Shown one piece after another: positions 33,739 through 42,217 of a stretch of 64,000 nucleotides of DNA. The stretch is from JAEUNJ01 sp052035955 (GTDB lineage: Bacteria; Pseudomonadota; Gammaproteobacteria; Burkholderiales; Rhodocyclaceae): assembly GCA_052035955.1 (NCBI GenBank), contig JBPOHD010000016.1:26715-90714 (forward strand), read 5' to 3'. The position numbers and the translations under genes are program-made. A model generated the notes under the pieces. It had not been told where the DNA came from, made no database searches, and worked only from the letters and a program-made list of their open reading frames with translations. Every line of letters begins with the position of its first letter. Position 1 is the stretch's first letter.

Positions 33739-35289
33739 ATGCCCACCGACCTGAATGACCTCGAATCCCGCCTCTGGTCCGCTGCCGACCAGCTCTGGGC
33801 GAACACCGGGCTGAAGCCCTCCGAGTTCTCCAACCCCGTCCTCGGGCTGATCTTCCTGCGCTATGCCGAGAAGCGCTTCCACGAGGCCGAGGCGGCCCTC
33901 GTCGCCAAGGGGCTGGAGGCGGCCGAGATCGAGAAGTTCGACTACCAGGCCGAAGGCGCGCTGTTCCTGCCCGAGACGGCCCGCTTCTCCTACCTGCTGG
34001 ACCTCGCCGAAGAGAAGGACCTGGGCAAGGCCATCAACGAGGCCATGGCGGCCGTGGAGGCCGAGAACGAGGAGCTGAAGGGGGTGCTGCCCCGCTCCTA
34101 CGGCAAGGTCGAGAACAAGGTCCTCGTCGAACTGCTGCGCCTCCTGAACGGCGTAGGGGAGATCGAGGGCGATGCCTTCGGCAAGATCTACGAGTACTTC
34201 CTCGGCAAGTTCGCCCTCGCCGAAGGCCAGAAGGGCGGCGTGTTCTACACCCCGACCAGCATCGTCAAGCTGATCGTCGAGATCATCGAACCCTTCCACG
34301 GCGAGATCTTCGACCCGGCCTGCGGTTCCGGCGGCATGTTCGTCCAGAGCGCCGCCTTCGTGGAGCGCCACCAGGAACGGGCGGCCCAGGCCATCACCGT
34401 CTTCGGCACCGAAAAGGCGGGGGATACCGTCAAGCTCGCCAAGATGAACCTCGCCGTCCATGGCCTTTCGGGCGACGTCCGGGAATCCAACACCTACTAC
34501 GAGGACCCGCACAAGGCCCGGGGACGGTTCGACTTCGTCATGGCCAATCCCCCCTTCAACGTCTCCGGGGTGGACAAGGAGCGGGTCAAGGGCGACCCCC
34601 GCTTCCCCTTCGGCATCCCGACCACGGATAACGCGAACTACCTGTGGATCCAGTTGTTCTACTCGGCCCTCAATGGGACGGGCCGGGCTGGCTTCGTCAT
34701 GGCGAACTCCGCCGGGGACGCCCGGGGGTCCGAGTTGGAGATCCGCCGCAAGCTCATCGAGAGCGGGGCGGTGGATGTGATCGTCTCCGTCGGTCCCAAC
34801 TTCTTCTACACGGTTACCCTGCCTTGCACTCTGTGGTTCCTCGACAGAGGCAAGGCCTCGGGAGCGCGCCAGGACCAGGTGCTGTTCATCGACGCCCGCG
34901 GGTTCTACCGGCAGGTGAGCCGGGCGATCCGCGACTTCCTGCCCGAGCACGTCGAGTTCCTCGCGAACATCGTGCGCATGTGGCGGGGCGAGGCGGTGGA
35001 GACCGGGGCCGGCAGCGCGGAGATCCTGCAGCAGCAGTTCCCGGAGGGCCTCTATCGGGACATCGCGGGGGTGTGCAAGGTGGCGACCTTGGGTGATATC
35101 GAGGCGCAAGGCTGGAGCTTGAATCCGGGACGGTATGTAGGGGTGGCGGACCGCGGCGTTGAGGACTTCGACTTCACGGAGCGTCTCGAGGAGTTAAGCG
35201 AGGAGTTGGAGGTATTGAACATTGATAGTCGACGACTCGAGGAATATATAAGCGCGAACACAAATAGCTTGCTGGAGTTGCTCGCGTGA
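33739..35289 (+). CDS. hsdM: Type I restriction-modification DNA methyltransferase subunit
   Basis: A 516-residue N6-adenine methyltransferase subunit. An N-terminal helical domain (DLESRLWSAADQLWANTGLKPSEF) precedes the AdoMet-binding motif FDPACGSGGMF (about residue 192) and the catalytic NPPF (about 271). The start chosen, ATG 33739, gives the family N-terminus; a GTG 18 codons upstream is possible. The gene overlaps hsdS by 4 nt (GTGA). Host DNA is methylated by M2S complexes, and with HsdR the complex cuts unmethylated DNA. Confidence 0.96.
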   Translation: MPTDLNDLESRLWSAADQLWANTGLKPSEFSNPVLGLIFLRYAEKRFHEAEAALVAKGLEAAEIEKFDYQAEGALFLPETARFSYLLDLAEEKDLGKAINEAMAAVEAENEELKGVLPRSYGKVENKVLVELLRLLNGVGEIEGDAFGKIYEYFLGKFALAEGQKGGVFYTPTSIVKLIVEIIEPFHGEIFDPACGSGGMFVQSAAFVERHQERAAQAITVFGTEKAGDTVKLAKMNLAVHGLSGDVRESNTYYEDPHKARGRFDFVMANPPFNVSGVDKERVKGDPRFPFGIPTTDNANYLWIQLFYSALNGTGRAGFVMANSAGDARGSELEIRRKLIESGAVDVIVSVGPNFFYTVTLPCTLWFLDRGKASGARQDQVLFIDARGFYRQVSRAIRDFLPEHVEFLANIVRMWRGEAVETGAGSAEILQQQFPEGLYRDIAGVCKVATLGDIEAQGWSLNPGRYVGVADRGVEDFDFTERLEELSEELEVLNIDSRRLEEYISANTNSLLELLA

Positions 35290-36557
35290 GCGCTGACGCG
35301 TGCCATTGGCGCCGGGCCGCCCTGCGGGAAGTGTGCGAATCAATCGTGGATTGTGTAAACAAGACGGCTCCCGTTGTAGACGAACCAACTCCGTACAAAA
35401 TGATTCGAACGACCAACGTCAAGAAAGGCTGGGTCGATCTGACCGAGGTCAAGTACGTCACGAAGGACGTGTTCGACAAATGGACTCGTCGCCAAATACC
35501 GAGGCGAGGGGATGTAATCCTCACACGTGAAGCACCGTTAGGCGAAGTGGGAATGCTGAGATGTGACGACAGCGTATTCCTTGGGCAACGGCTTGTGTCC
35601 TATCGGGCGAACCCGCAGAAGGCAGATAACAGATTCCTTCTGTACGCCTTTCAAGGGCAGGACTTACAAGGGCAGATCAAGGGTCTGGGTTCTGGGGCCA
35701 CCGTAGAGCATATGCGTGTACCAGACTGCGAGAGGCTGACCATTGCGTTGCCTCCTTTGGCGACGCAACGCCGCATCGCCTCCATCCTCTCCGCCTACGA
35801 CGACCTGATCGAGAACAACACACGGCGGATCGCGATCCTGGAGGAGATGGCGCGGCGGATCTACGAGGAGTGGTTCGTCCGCTTCCGCTTCCCGGGGCAT
35901 GAGGGGGTGAAGATGGTGGAGTCGGAGCATGGGACCCTCCCTGAAGGGTGGGCCACTTGTACCCTTAACGAAGTCTCGGCGTATATCAACCGGGGCCTCG
36001 CACCAAAATACGATGATGGTGCCGACGGCCTGGTCATTAATCAGAAATGCATCCGAGAGGGCCGTTTGTCCTATGGGCTGACTCGTCGACAATCCAAGCC
36101 CATCCCTACTGAGAAGAGAGTTCGCTTTGGGGACGTACTCATCAACTCGACCGGCGTTGGAACACTTGGGCGGGTCGCCCAGGTATTGGAGGAACGACCG
36201 AATTGCACCGTCGATACCCATGTCACGATTGTCCGCCCCAATGCAGGTATCTCGGCCGATTTCTTCGGCATGACGCTACTGCGATTGGAGTCGTACTTTG
36301 AACAGCAGGGTGTGGGCGCAACGGGACAGACTGAACTTGGTCGAGGGCGAGTAGCAGAAACCACGATCACTCTTCCGTCTCGTCGGATCCAAGAAGCGTT
36401 TGGTGATGCCGTTCGGCCAATGCGAAACCTAGCTGTCAATTTGGCGTCCAAGAACATCACCCTCCGTGCCACCCGAGACCTCCTGCTTCCCAAACTCATC
36501 TCCGGCGAACTGGACGTCTCCACCCTCCCTGACCCGGAGGAGGCCCTCGCCGCATGA
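35286..36557 (+). CDS. hsdS: Type I restriction-modification specificity subunit
   Basis: A 423-residue DNA-recognition subunit with two target-recognition domains (about 10-155 and 215-375), each followed by a conserved helical spacer: LPPLATQRRIASILSAYDDL...RRIYEEWFVRFRFPG in the centre and LRATRDLLLPKLISGELDVS at the end. Both recognition domains are clearly less GC-rich than the rest of the operon, which is common because they are exchanged between systems. The start is GTG, overlapping hsdM; the stop overlaps hsdR by 4 nt. Confidence 0.95.
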   Translation: MSADACHWRRAALREVCESIVDCVNKTAPVVDEPTPYKMIRTTNVKKGWVDLTEVKYVTKDVFDKWTRRQIPRRGDVILTREAPLGEVGMLRCDDSVFLGQRLVSYRANPQKADNRFLLYAFQGQDLQGQIKGLGSGATVEHMRVPDCERLTIALPPLATQRRIASILSAYDDLIENNTRRIAILEEMARRIYEEWFVRFRFPGHEGVKMVESEHGTLPEGWATCTLNEVSAYINRGLAPKYDDGADGLVINQKCIREGRLSYGLTRRQSKPIPTEKRVRFGDVLINSTGVGTLGRVAQVLEERPNCTVDTHVTIVRPNAGISADFFGMTLLRLESYFEQQGVGATGQTELGRGRVAETTITLPSRRIQEAFGDAVRPMRNLAVNLASKNITLRATRDLLLPKLISGELDVSTLPDPEEALAA

Positions 36558-39500
36558 CCACCGTCCTCACGGCCCAGGAAGTGACGCCGGCCTATGGCGA
36601 ACTCGTGCTCGTCGAGTTGCCCGCCATGGACTGCTTCTCCGCCCTCGGCTGGGAGGTCGCCAACCTGTACCACGAGGTCTTCGGGCCTGAGGGCACCGAG
36701 GGCCGCCTGTCGGCCGCCGAGGTGATCCTCGTTCCCCGGCTCAGGCGGGCGCTGGAACGCATCAACCCGGGCCACCCGCCATCGGCCTACGATCAGGCCA
36801 TTGCGCGGCTGACCGAGGACCGCACCCAGCAGCTGCCGGTCAATGCGAACCAGGCCTTCCACGGGTTGCTGCGCGACCGGGTCAAGGTGGACGTGCCCGA
36901 TGCCGAGGGCAACCCCCAGACGGTGGAACTCTCGGTCATCGACTGGGGCCACCCGGAGAACAACGACTTCTTCCTGGCCCAGCAGATGTGGGTCAGCGGG
37001 GAGATGTACAAGCGCCGCTGCGACCTGCTGGGCTTCGTCAATGGCATCCCCCTCGTGTTCATCGAGCTGAAGGGTCCCCACGTCCCCCTGAAGTCCGCCT
37101 ACGACGAGAACCTGAAGGACTACAAGGGCCAGAGCATCCCCCAGCTCTTCCACCCGAACGCCTTCATCCTGCTCAGCAACGGAACCCAGACCCGCGTCGG
37201 CACCCTGACCAGCGAGTGGGAGCACTTCTTCGAATGGAAGCGGATCGACGACGAGGAGGAAGCCGGCTCCACGTCGCTGGAGACGGCCATCAAGGGCCTC
37301 TGCCGCAAGGACCGGCTGCTCGACATGGTGGAGAACTTCACCCTCTTCGAGGAGGCCCGGGGCGGCCTGATCAAGAAGGTGGCGAAGAACCACCAGTACC
37401 TCGGGGTCAACAAGGCGCTGGCCCAGATGCTGCGGCTGCGCGGATCGGAGGACCGGCAGGCGGCCAAGCGCCTGGGGGTCTTCTGGCACACGCAGGGCAG
37501 CGGGAAGAGCCTCTCCATGGTCTTCCTGACCCGCAAGATCCTGCGCAAGCTCCCCGGCAAGTGGACCTTCCTGATCGTCACCGACCGGGCGGAGCTGGAC
37601 AGCCAGATCTACAAGACCTTCACGGCCACCGGCGCGATCACCGGGGCGGAGGTCCAGGCCACCAGCGGGGACCACCTGAAGCAGCTGCTGCGGGAGGACC
37701 ACCGCTACGTCTTCACCCTGATCCAGAAGTTCCGCAGCGAGGCCGGCGGCGAGGCCACCTACCCCCGGCTCTCGGACCGGGACGACATCATCGTCATCAC
37801 CGACGAGGCGCATCGCAGTCAGTACGACATCTTCGCCCTCAACATGAGGTACGCGCTGCCCCATGCCGCCTTCCTCGGCTTCACGGGGACGCCGCTCATC
37901 GCGGGCGAGGAAGAGAAGACCCGGGAGGTCTTCGGGGACTACGTCTCGGTCTACGACTTCGCCCGCTCCGTGGAGGACGGGGCCACGGTGCCCCTCTTCT
38001 ACGAGAACCGCACCCCGGAACTGCAGATCACCACCGAGAACCTCAACGCCGACATGCGCAAGCTCCTCGAGGAGGCGGAACTGGACGAGGCGCAGGAGAA
38101 GAAGCTGGAGCGGGAGTTCGCCCGGGAATACCACCTGATCACCCGCAAGGAACGCCTGGAGGCCATCGCCCCCGACCTCGTCCGTCACTTCCTCTCCCGG
38201 GGCTACCGGGGCAAGGCCATGATGGTCTGCATCGACAAAGCCACGGCTGTCCGCATGTACGACGAGGTGCAGAAGGTCTGGAAGAAGGAACTCGCCCAGG
38301 CGCAGGCCGATCTGGACGCCTGGAACTCCCTGCCGGGGTACGTCCCGGGAGAATCCATGGACTCCCCGGAGCGGGACCGGCAGGAGTACCTCGACGAGCG
38401 CTACCGGCTGCTCACGGAGACGGACATGGCGGTGGTCGTCTCCCAGTCCCAGAACGAGGTCGAGGAACTGAAGGCGAAGGGGCTGGACATCCTCCCGCAC
38501 CGGCAGCGGATGCTCAAGGAGCACCTGGACGAGCAGTTCAAGGACCCGGACTCGAACCTCCGCCTGGTCTTCGTCTGCGCCATGTGGATCACCGGCTTCG
38601 ACGTGCCGACCTGCTCCACCCTCTACCTCGACAAGCCGATGCGCAACCACAGCCTGATGCAGACCATCGCCCGGGCGAACCGCGTGGCCCCGGGCAAGAG
38701 CGCCGGCCTGATCGTCGATTACGTGGGCATCTTCCGCAACCTGCAGGACGCCCTGCGCATCTACGCCCAGCCCACCACGCCGGGGCAGTTCCCGATCCAG
38801 GACAAGACTGCCCTCGTGGCACAGCTGGAAGGCCTCCTCGGGGACGCAAAAACCTTCTGCACGGCCCGCGGCATCGACCTCGAGGGGTTGCTCCATGTAC
38901 CGCCGAAGGATCGCCTGGCGGCCCTGCAAGGGGCGGTAAACGCCATCATCGGCAAGGAGGCCGACAAGAAGGCCTTCCTGCTCCTCTCGGGTCAGGTGGC
39001 GCGCACCTTCAAGGCCATCCTGCCGGATGCGTCGGCCAATGCGCTGGCCCCGCTCTCTGTCCTCGTGGCCTACCTCGGGGCGATGATCAAGGCCCTCAAT
39101 CCGCCCCCGGACATCTCGGGTGTCATGGCGGATGTGGATGCCCTGCTGGACGACTCCATCGCCACGGAGGGCTATCGCATCGGCGGCAAGCCGGAACCGG
39201 AACCCCTGGTCGATCTCTCGGGCATCGACTTCGTGGAACTCCAGCGCAGGTTCGAGCAGGGCAAGAAAGCCACGGAGGCGGAGAAGCTGAAGGGGCAGAT
39301 CGCCCAGAAGCTCGCCAAGATGGTCCGCGAGAACAAGGAGCGCATCGACTACCTGGAGAAGTTCCAGAAGCTGATCGAGGCCTACAACGCCTCCAGCCAC
39401 AACCTGGAGGCATTCTTCGAGGAACTGCTGGCCTTCGCCCGGAAGCTCACCGAGGAGGAGAAGCGGGCGCAGCGCGAGAAGCTCAGCGAGGAGGAACTGG

Positions 39501-39799
39501 CGATCTTCGACCTGCTCACCCGGCCCGATCCGGTGCTCACCGACAAGGAGAAGGACGAGGTCAAGAAGGTCGCCCGCGACATGCTCGCCAAGCTCAAGAG
39601 CGACAAGCTAGTCCCCGGTTGGCAACTCAAGATGCAGACGAAAGCCGACGTGGAACGGACCATCCGGGACTTCTACATCCGGCTTCCTGCCGCGTACACC
39701 CCCGAGCTGAAGAAGACGAAACGGGCGAAGACCTATGCCCACGTTTTTGAGAACTACTACGGGGCGGGGAAGAGCGTGTATTCGCAGCAGGTGCATTGA
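36554..39799 (+). CDS. hsdR: Type I restriction endonuclease subunit
   Basis: A 1081-residue motor and nuclease subunit. The N-terminal PD-(D/E)xK nuclease shows RRCDLLGFVNGIPLVFIELKG (about 155-175). The SF2 translocase follows with Walker A TQGSGKS (near 313) and a DEAH box (VITDEAHRSQYD, near 415); helicase motif VI is visible as QTIARANRV. A long helical C-terminal region (about 860-1060) contacts the methylase. Length and order are complete, so the restriction system is probably functional. Confidence 0.96.
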   Translation: MTTVLTAQEVTPAYGELVLVELPAMDCFSALGWEVANLYHEVFGPEGTEGRLSAAEVILVPRLRRALERINPGHPPSAYDQAIARLTEDRTQQLPVNANQAFHGLLRDRVKVDVPDAEGNPQTVELSVIDWGHPENNDFFLAQQMWVSGEMYKRRCDLLGFVNGIPLVFIELKGPHVPLKSAYDENLKDYKGQSIPQLFHPNAFILLSNGTQTRVGTLTSEWEHFFEWKRIDDEEEAGSTSLETAIKGLCRKDRLLDMVENFTLFEEARGGLIKKVAKNHQYLGVNKALAQMLRLRGSEDRQAAKRLGVFWHTQGSGKSLSMVFLTRKILRKLPGKWTFLIVTDRAELDSQIYKTFTATGAITGAEVQATSGDHLKQLLREDHRYVFTLIQKFRSEAGGEATYPRLSDRDDIIVITDEAHRSQYDIFALNMRYALPHAAFLGFTGTPLIAGEEEKTREVFGDYVSVYDFARSVEDGATVPLFYENRTPELQITTENLNADMRKLLEEAELDEAQEKKLEREFAREYHLITRKERLEAIAPDLVRHFLSRGYRGKAMMVCIDKATAVRMYDEVQKVWKKELAQAQADLDAWNSLPGYVPGESMDSPERDRQEYLDERYRLLTETDMAVVVSQSQNEVEELKAKGLDILPHRQRMLKEHLDEQFKDPDSNLRLVFVCAMWITGFDVPTCSTLYLDKPMRNHSLMQTIARANRVAPGKSAGLIVDYVGIFRNLQDALRIYAQPTTPGQFPIQDKTALVAQLEGLLGDAKTFCTARGIDLEGLLHVPPKDRLAALQGAVNAIIGKEADKKAFLLLSGQVARTFKAILPDASANALAPLSVLVAYLGAMIKALNPPPDISGVMADVDALLDDSIATEGYRIGGKPEPEPLVDLSGIDFVELQRRFEQGKKATEAEKLKGQIAQKLAKMVRENKERIDYLEKFQKLIEAYNASSHNLEAFFEELLAFARKLTEEEKRAQREKLSEEELAIFDLLTRPDPVLTDKEKDEVKKVARDMLAKLKSDKLVPGWQLKMQTKADVERTIRDFYIRLPAAYTPELKKTKRAKTYAHVFENYYGAGKSVYSQQVH

Positions 39800-39951
39800 T
39801 GAACGGCCAACGCCACGTAGATCACCGGGCAGACCGACGCCGGGCGACGGATCGCTGAAGAATCTGCGCCCCAAGGGCGCTCAGTCGTGACTTGATCAAT
39901 TCGTCTGATATCTCTGGCGTGTGTTCATGCGTGGATCCATGACTTGCGGCT

Positions 39952-39970
39952 TAGTCCGAATGGACTATTG
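39952..39970 (+). promoter_or_regulatory. Palindrome TTAGTCCGAATGGACTATT upstream of PEP-CTERM genes
   Basis: A 19-bp near-perfect inverted repeat (AGTCC/GGACT arms with flanking TA pairs) 110 bp before the first PEP-CTERM gene. The same sequence with one changed base occurs upstream of the unlinked PEP-CTERM gene at 59219-59782 (see 59842-59860). This points to a shared operator, though the regulator is unknown. Confidence 0.6.
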
Positions 39971-39992
39971 ACCCAGACAATGGATGTCGCGA

Positions 39993-40006
39993 TTGACCTT
40001 GATCAA
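39993..40006. promoter_or_regulatory. FNR/CRP-type box (TTGAC-N4-ATCAA)
   Basis: The bases TTGACCTTGATCAA differ at one position from the FNR consensus TTGAT-N4-ATCAA. The site lies 74 bp upstream of the PEP-CTERM gene at 40081, a reasonable position for an activator. A chance match cannot be excluded. Confidence 0.45.
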
Positions 40007-40080
40007 GACGAAATCAATACCGTCGCACTAGAAGAGAGGGGCTGGGTTTCGGAAACTCGGGCAAGAATGGGAGGACCACA

Positions 40081-40740
40081 ATGCGTCAAGTATTCATAAG
40101 GGCTTTTGCGATATTTTCACTTTTCGTTACCGCAAATGTCGCGTATGCGAAGCAGGTGACCTGGTACTTCGAGGGAGTGGTATCGATTGCTAGTATCGCC
40201 GGGGGTACGGAAGCATTCACGCCAGACATCAAGGTTGGCGATCCATTCGCAGGATCTTTGACATTCGACGACGTATTGCCGAACACCTTTGCAACCTACG
40301 ACCCGCATCTGGGATTTGAATTACAGATTTCGGGCCACGCATTCCGATCAACTGGATGGATCGAAAGCAGCCGCTACGGTCCCCCGGGTTATTTGCAACT
40401 AGATTCTCTGACAGGACCCGCAGTATATGCAGCCCCTGGGTTTGAAACCGTTGCGACGATTGATGGAATGGGAATGTATTTTATCGCACCGGTAATTGCC
40501 GTCGACGGGGTATTTGGGCCAGTTCCAAGAGACGCATCTTTGCTAACACCAGTAAACTGGCACTGGTTCCAGATCGCATACCAGACCACCGCTATTGGTG
40601 CTCAGCCATTCTATGGAGGGGACGTCACATTTCTTTCGGCCCCAGTCCCGGAACCCGAAACCTGCGCGCTGTTCTTCTCCGGCTTGGGCGTTCTCGTTGT
40701 CGCTAGCCGTCGCAAATTGGACTCCCAGTCGAGGACGTAA
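40081..40740 (+). CDS. PEP-CTERM sorting-domain protein
   Basis: A 219-residue exported protein: signal peptide ending VAYAK (residue 23), a beta-rich body, and a C-terminal PEP-CTERM tail at about 194-217 with VPEPETCAL, a hydrophobic helix and the basic end SRRK. Such tails are recognised by exosortase, which is not encoded in this window, and the proteins are usually linked to exopolysaccharide or biofilm. The GC content is visibly lower than in hsdR next door, suggesting separate acquisition. The next PEP-CTERM gene starts 3 nt after the stop. Confidence 0.88.
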   Translation: MRQVFIRAFAIFSLFVTANVAYAKQVTWYFEGVVSIASIAGGTEAFTPDIKVGDPFAGSLTFDDVLPNTFATYDPHLGFELQISGHAFRSTGWIESSRYGPPGYLQLDSLTGPAVYAAPGFETVATIDGMGMYFIAPVIAVDGVFGPVPRDASLLTPVNWHWFQIAYQTTAIGAQPFYGGDVTFLSAPVPEPETCALFFSGLGVLVVASRRKLDSQSRT

Positions 40741-40743
40741 GCC

Positions 40744-41472
40744 GTGACTTCCGCCAAATTCGCAATCGCGGTTTCCGCATTATTTCTTTCAACGACTGCC
40801 CAAGCTGAACTGCAGGATCGGGGCGGTGGCCTGCTCTACGACGATGTACTGAAAATTACCTGGCTGCAGGATGCGAACTACGCCAAGAGCAGTGGCTATG
40901 ACTCGGATGGGTTGATGAACTGGGCCGATGCCAATAGTTGGGCTGCCAATCTTGTCTATCACGACAGCGCGCGAGGCATTGATTGGAGCGACTGGCGCCT
41001 TCCGAAAAATAGTCCGGTCGGTACGGCCTGGACTTTTGGTGCCGCTTTGGATGGTAGTAGTGATGTTGGATATAACATCACAAGCCCGAATGCAGAACTG
41101 GCATACATGTACCACGTTGCTCTTGGCCTGAAGAATTACTACTCCCCCGCTGGCATTTTTCAACCTGACTTCGGGATTTTCGGCAACGGCACGACGAGTG
41201 GAGAGGTCGATGTGGGGCCAGTGAAGAATCTCCAGTCCTATGCGTATTGGTATCGTACGGCTGCTTTGCCACCTCCCCCTGACGCTGCGTGGGATTTCAA
41301 TTTCATGCACGGTGGCCAAGTAACCGGCAACCAAGCGCTGGAAATGTACGCATGGGCCGTTCGAGATGGAGACGTAGCAGCCGTACCGGAACCCGAATTC
41401 TACGCACTGTTCCTTACCGGGCTTGGCCTGCTCGGAGTAGCTACTCGAAGGAAAGCCAAGCTCCGTTCCTAG
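40744..41472 (+). CDS. PEP-CTERM protein with DUF1566-like body
   Basis: A 242-residue exported protein with a GTG start. The signal peptide ends TTAQAE (about residue 21). The body contains LYDDVLKITWLQDANYAKSSG and DWSDWRLPKNS, patterns of the DUF1566/Lcl-like fold seen in surface proteins. The C-terminal sorting tail is VPEPEFYALFLTGLGLLG followed by RRKAK. It is cotranscribed with the preceding PEP-CTERM gene and followed by a hairpin terminator. Confidence 0.88.
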   Translation: MTSAKFAIAVSALFLSTTAQAELQDRGGGLLYDDVLKITWLQDANYAKSSGYDSDGLMNWADANSWAANLVYHDSARGIDWSDWRLPKNSPVGTAWTFGAALDGSSDVGYNITSPNAELAYMYHVALGLKNYYSPAGIFQPDFGIFGNGTTSGEVDVGPVKNLQSYAYWYRTAALPPPPDAAWDFNFMHGGQVTGNQALEMYAWAVRDGDVAAVPEPEFYALFLTGLGLLGVATRRKAKLRS

Positions 41473-41500
41473 CCCGAACTGGGAGGTTGAACGACGATCA

Positions 41501-41528
41501 GCCCGCCGCTGTTTGGCGGGCTTCTTCT
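41501..41528 (+). terminator. Rho-independent-like terminator after the PEP-CTERM pair
   Basis: GCCCGCC (41501-41507) pairs with GGCGGGC (41515-41521) around a 7-nt loop and is followed by a T-rich stretch (TTCTTCTTT). It can end transcription from the plus strand and may also serve the convergent HNH gene. Confidence 0.7.
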
Positions 41529-41539
41529 TTGGTACCGTC

Positions 41540-41911
41540 CTACGTACCCGAGGGAAATCTTTGGCTGAGCGCCCTCACCACACTCTTCCGGTGCCAAGAC
41601 CCGTTCGACAACTGCTTACTGACAATCTTCCGGTACTTGGCTGGTTCTGGAGCCGGGTGCATGTGGTGCCTGCGCTGGTTACAACAAAGGCAGGCAGCTA
41701 CGACGTTTTCTTTGCTGTTTCCCCCTCCGTCTTGCCTGGCTAGGAGGTGCTCTGCCGTAGCCTTGAGCGGAGCAACCTGGGAGGGTGCCAAGCCAAACCT
41801 CTTGGCAAAGGGCTCGGGGTCCTCTTCCCACATGGGGAAGCCACAGTAGAAACAAAGACCGGACTGGGATTTGAAGGCGGACTTACGGGGCCGTGACCAC
41901 TGGCGGGCCAT
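41540..41911 (-). CDS. HNH endonuclease
   Basis: A 123-residue nuclease-fold protein. Two zinc-binding cysteine pairs (CFYCG near residue 20, CLCCN near 72) frame the HNH core (AEHLLARQDGGGNSKENVVAAC). ATG 41911 is preceded by GGAG at 7 nt; an in-frame ATG at 41962 would add 17 residues. It is the last gene before the right end of the island. The cleavage target is unknown; a homing or phage-type HNH protein is likely. Confidence 0.82.
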   Translation of the reverse strand: MARQWSRPRKSAFKSQSGLCFYCGFPMWEEDPEPFAKRFGLAPSQVAPLKATAEHLLARQDGGGNSKENVVAACLCCNQRRHHMHPAPEPAKYRKIVSKQLSNGSWHRKSVVRALSQRFPSGT

Positions 41912-42095
41912 AACGGGATCTCCAATAAACACTGAAGGAAACCCGGTTAACCTTTTGGCCATTGCCGGCACCAAAGGACTTTAGTCCGTTGGCACACCAC
42001 GCTCTCCTTTGGAGAAGCGCGAGAAGAATTGTATTGGAATTGGCTCGAAAGTGTCTAGGGAAGCCGGGGGCGATTCAACCTATCACCATCGATCC

Positions 42096-42114
42096 CGTGG
42101 TAGGAAACGTGGTA
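42096..42114 (+). promoter_or_regulatory. Paired CGTGGTA repeats at the right island end
   Basis: CGTGGTA occurs at 42096-42102 and 42108-42114 with a 5-bp gap, the same arrangement as at 28224-28242 beside attL. The pair lies 64 bp before the right repeat. Probable integrase arm-type sites. Confidence 0.55.
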
Positions 42115-42178
42115 ACTGCTGGCTTGTTGTTCGCGTGGAACGCGTCGTGGCGCGGATCTTCGGGCGTAATGTGGCAGA

Positions 42179-42214
42179 CACCCCTCCGCCAGTCTCACTT
42201 CTCCCAGCGTCCGG
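42179..42214 (+). repeat. attR: degenerate copy of the tRNA-Ser 3' end repeat
   Basis: This stretch matches 28096-28132 at 32 positions with one missing base and four substitutions. It includes the end of the tRNA acceptor and CCA. The missing T within the acceptor strand means it could not form a working tRNA end. It marks the right boundary of the island and touches a decayed integrase. Confidence 0.7.
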
Positions 42215-42217
42215 CTT

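Noticed and set aside
36071..39400. A 1109-codon open frame on the minus strand opposite hsdS and hsdR
   Set aside because: It is a GC-rich shadow of hsdR: the plus-strand frame carries nuclease and helicase motifs, while this one has low-complexity sequence and no recognisable domain.
36988..39750. A 920-codon plus-strand frame overlapping hsdR in another phase
   Set aside because: The translation is dominated by proline, glycine, arginine and histidine, as expected from a shifted reading of GC-rich coding DNA.
39980..40098. Short ORF (MDVAIDLDQDE...) before the first PEP-CTERM gene
   Set aside because: It lacks a ribosome site, contains the FNR-type box and overlaps the start of the PEP-CTERM gene.
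40747..40757. ACTTCCGCCA, resembling the end of tRNA-Ser, as a possible attachment site
   Set aside because: The match is only nine bases long and lies within the start of a PEP-CTERM gene; the copy at 42179 is far longer.
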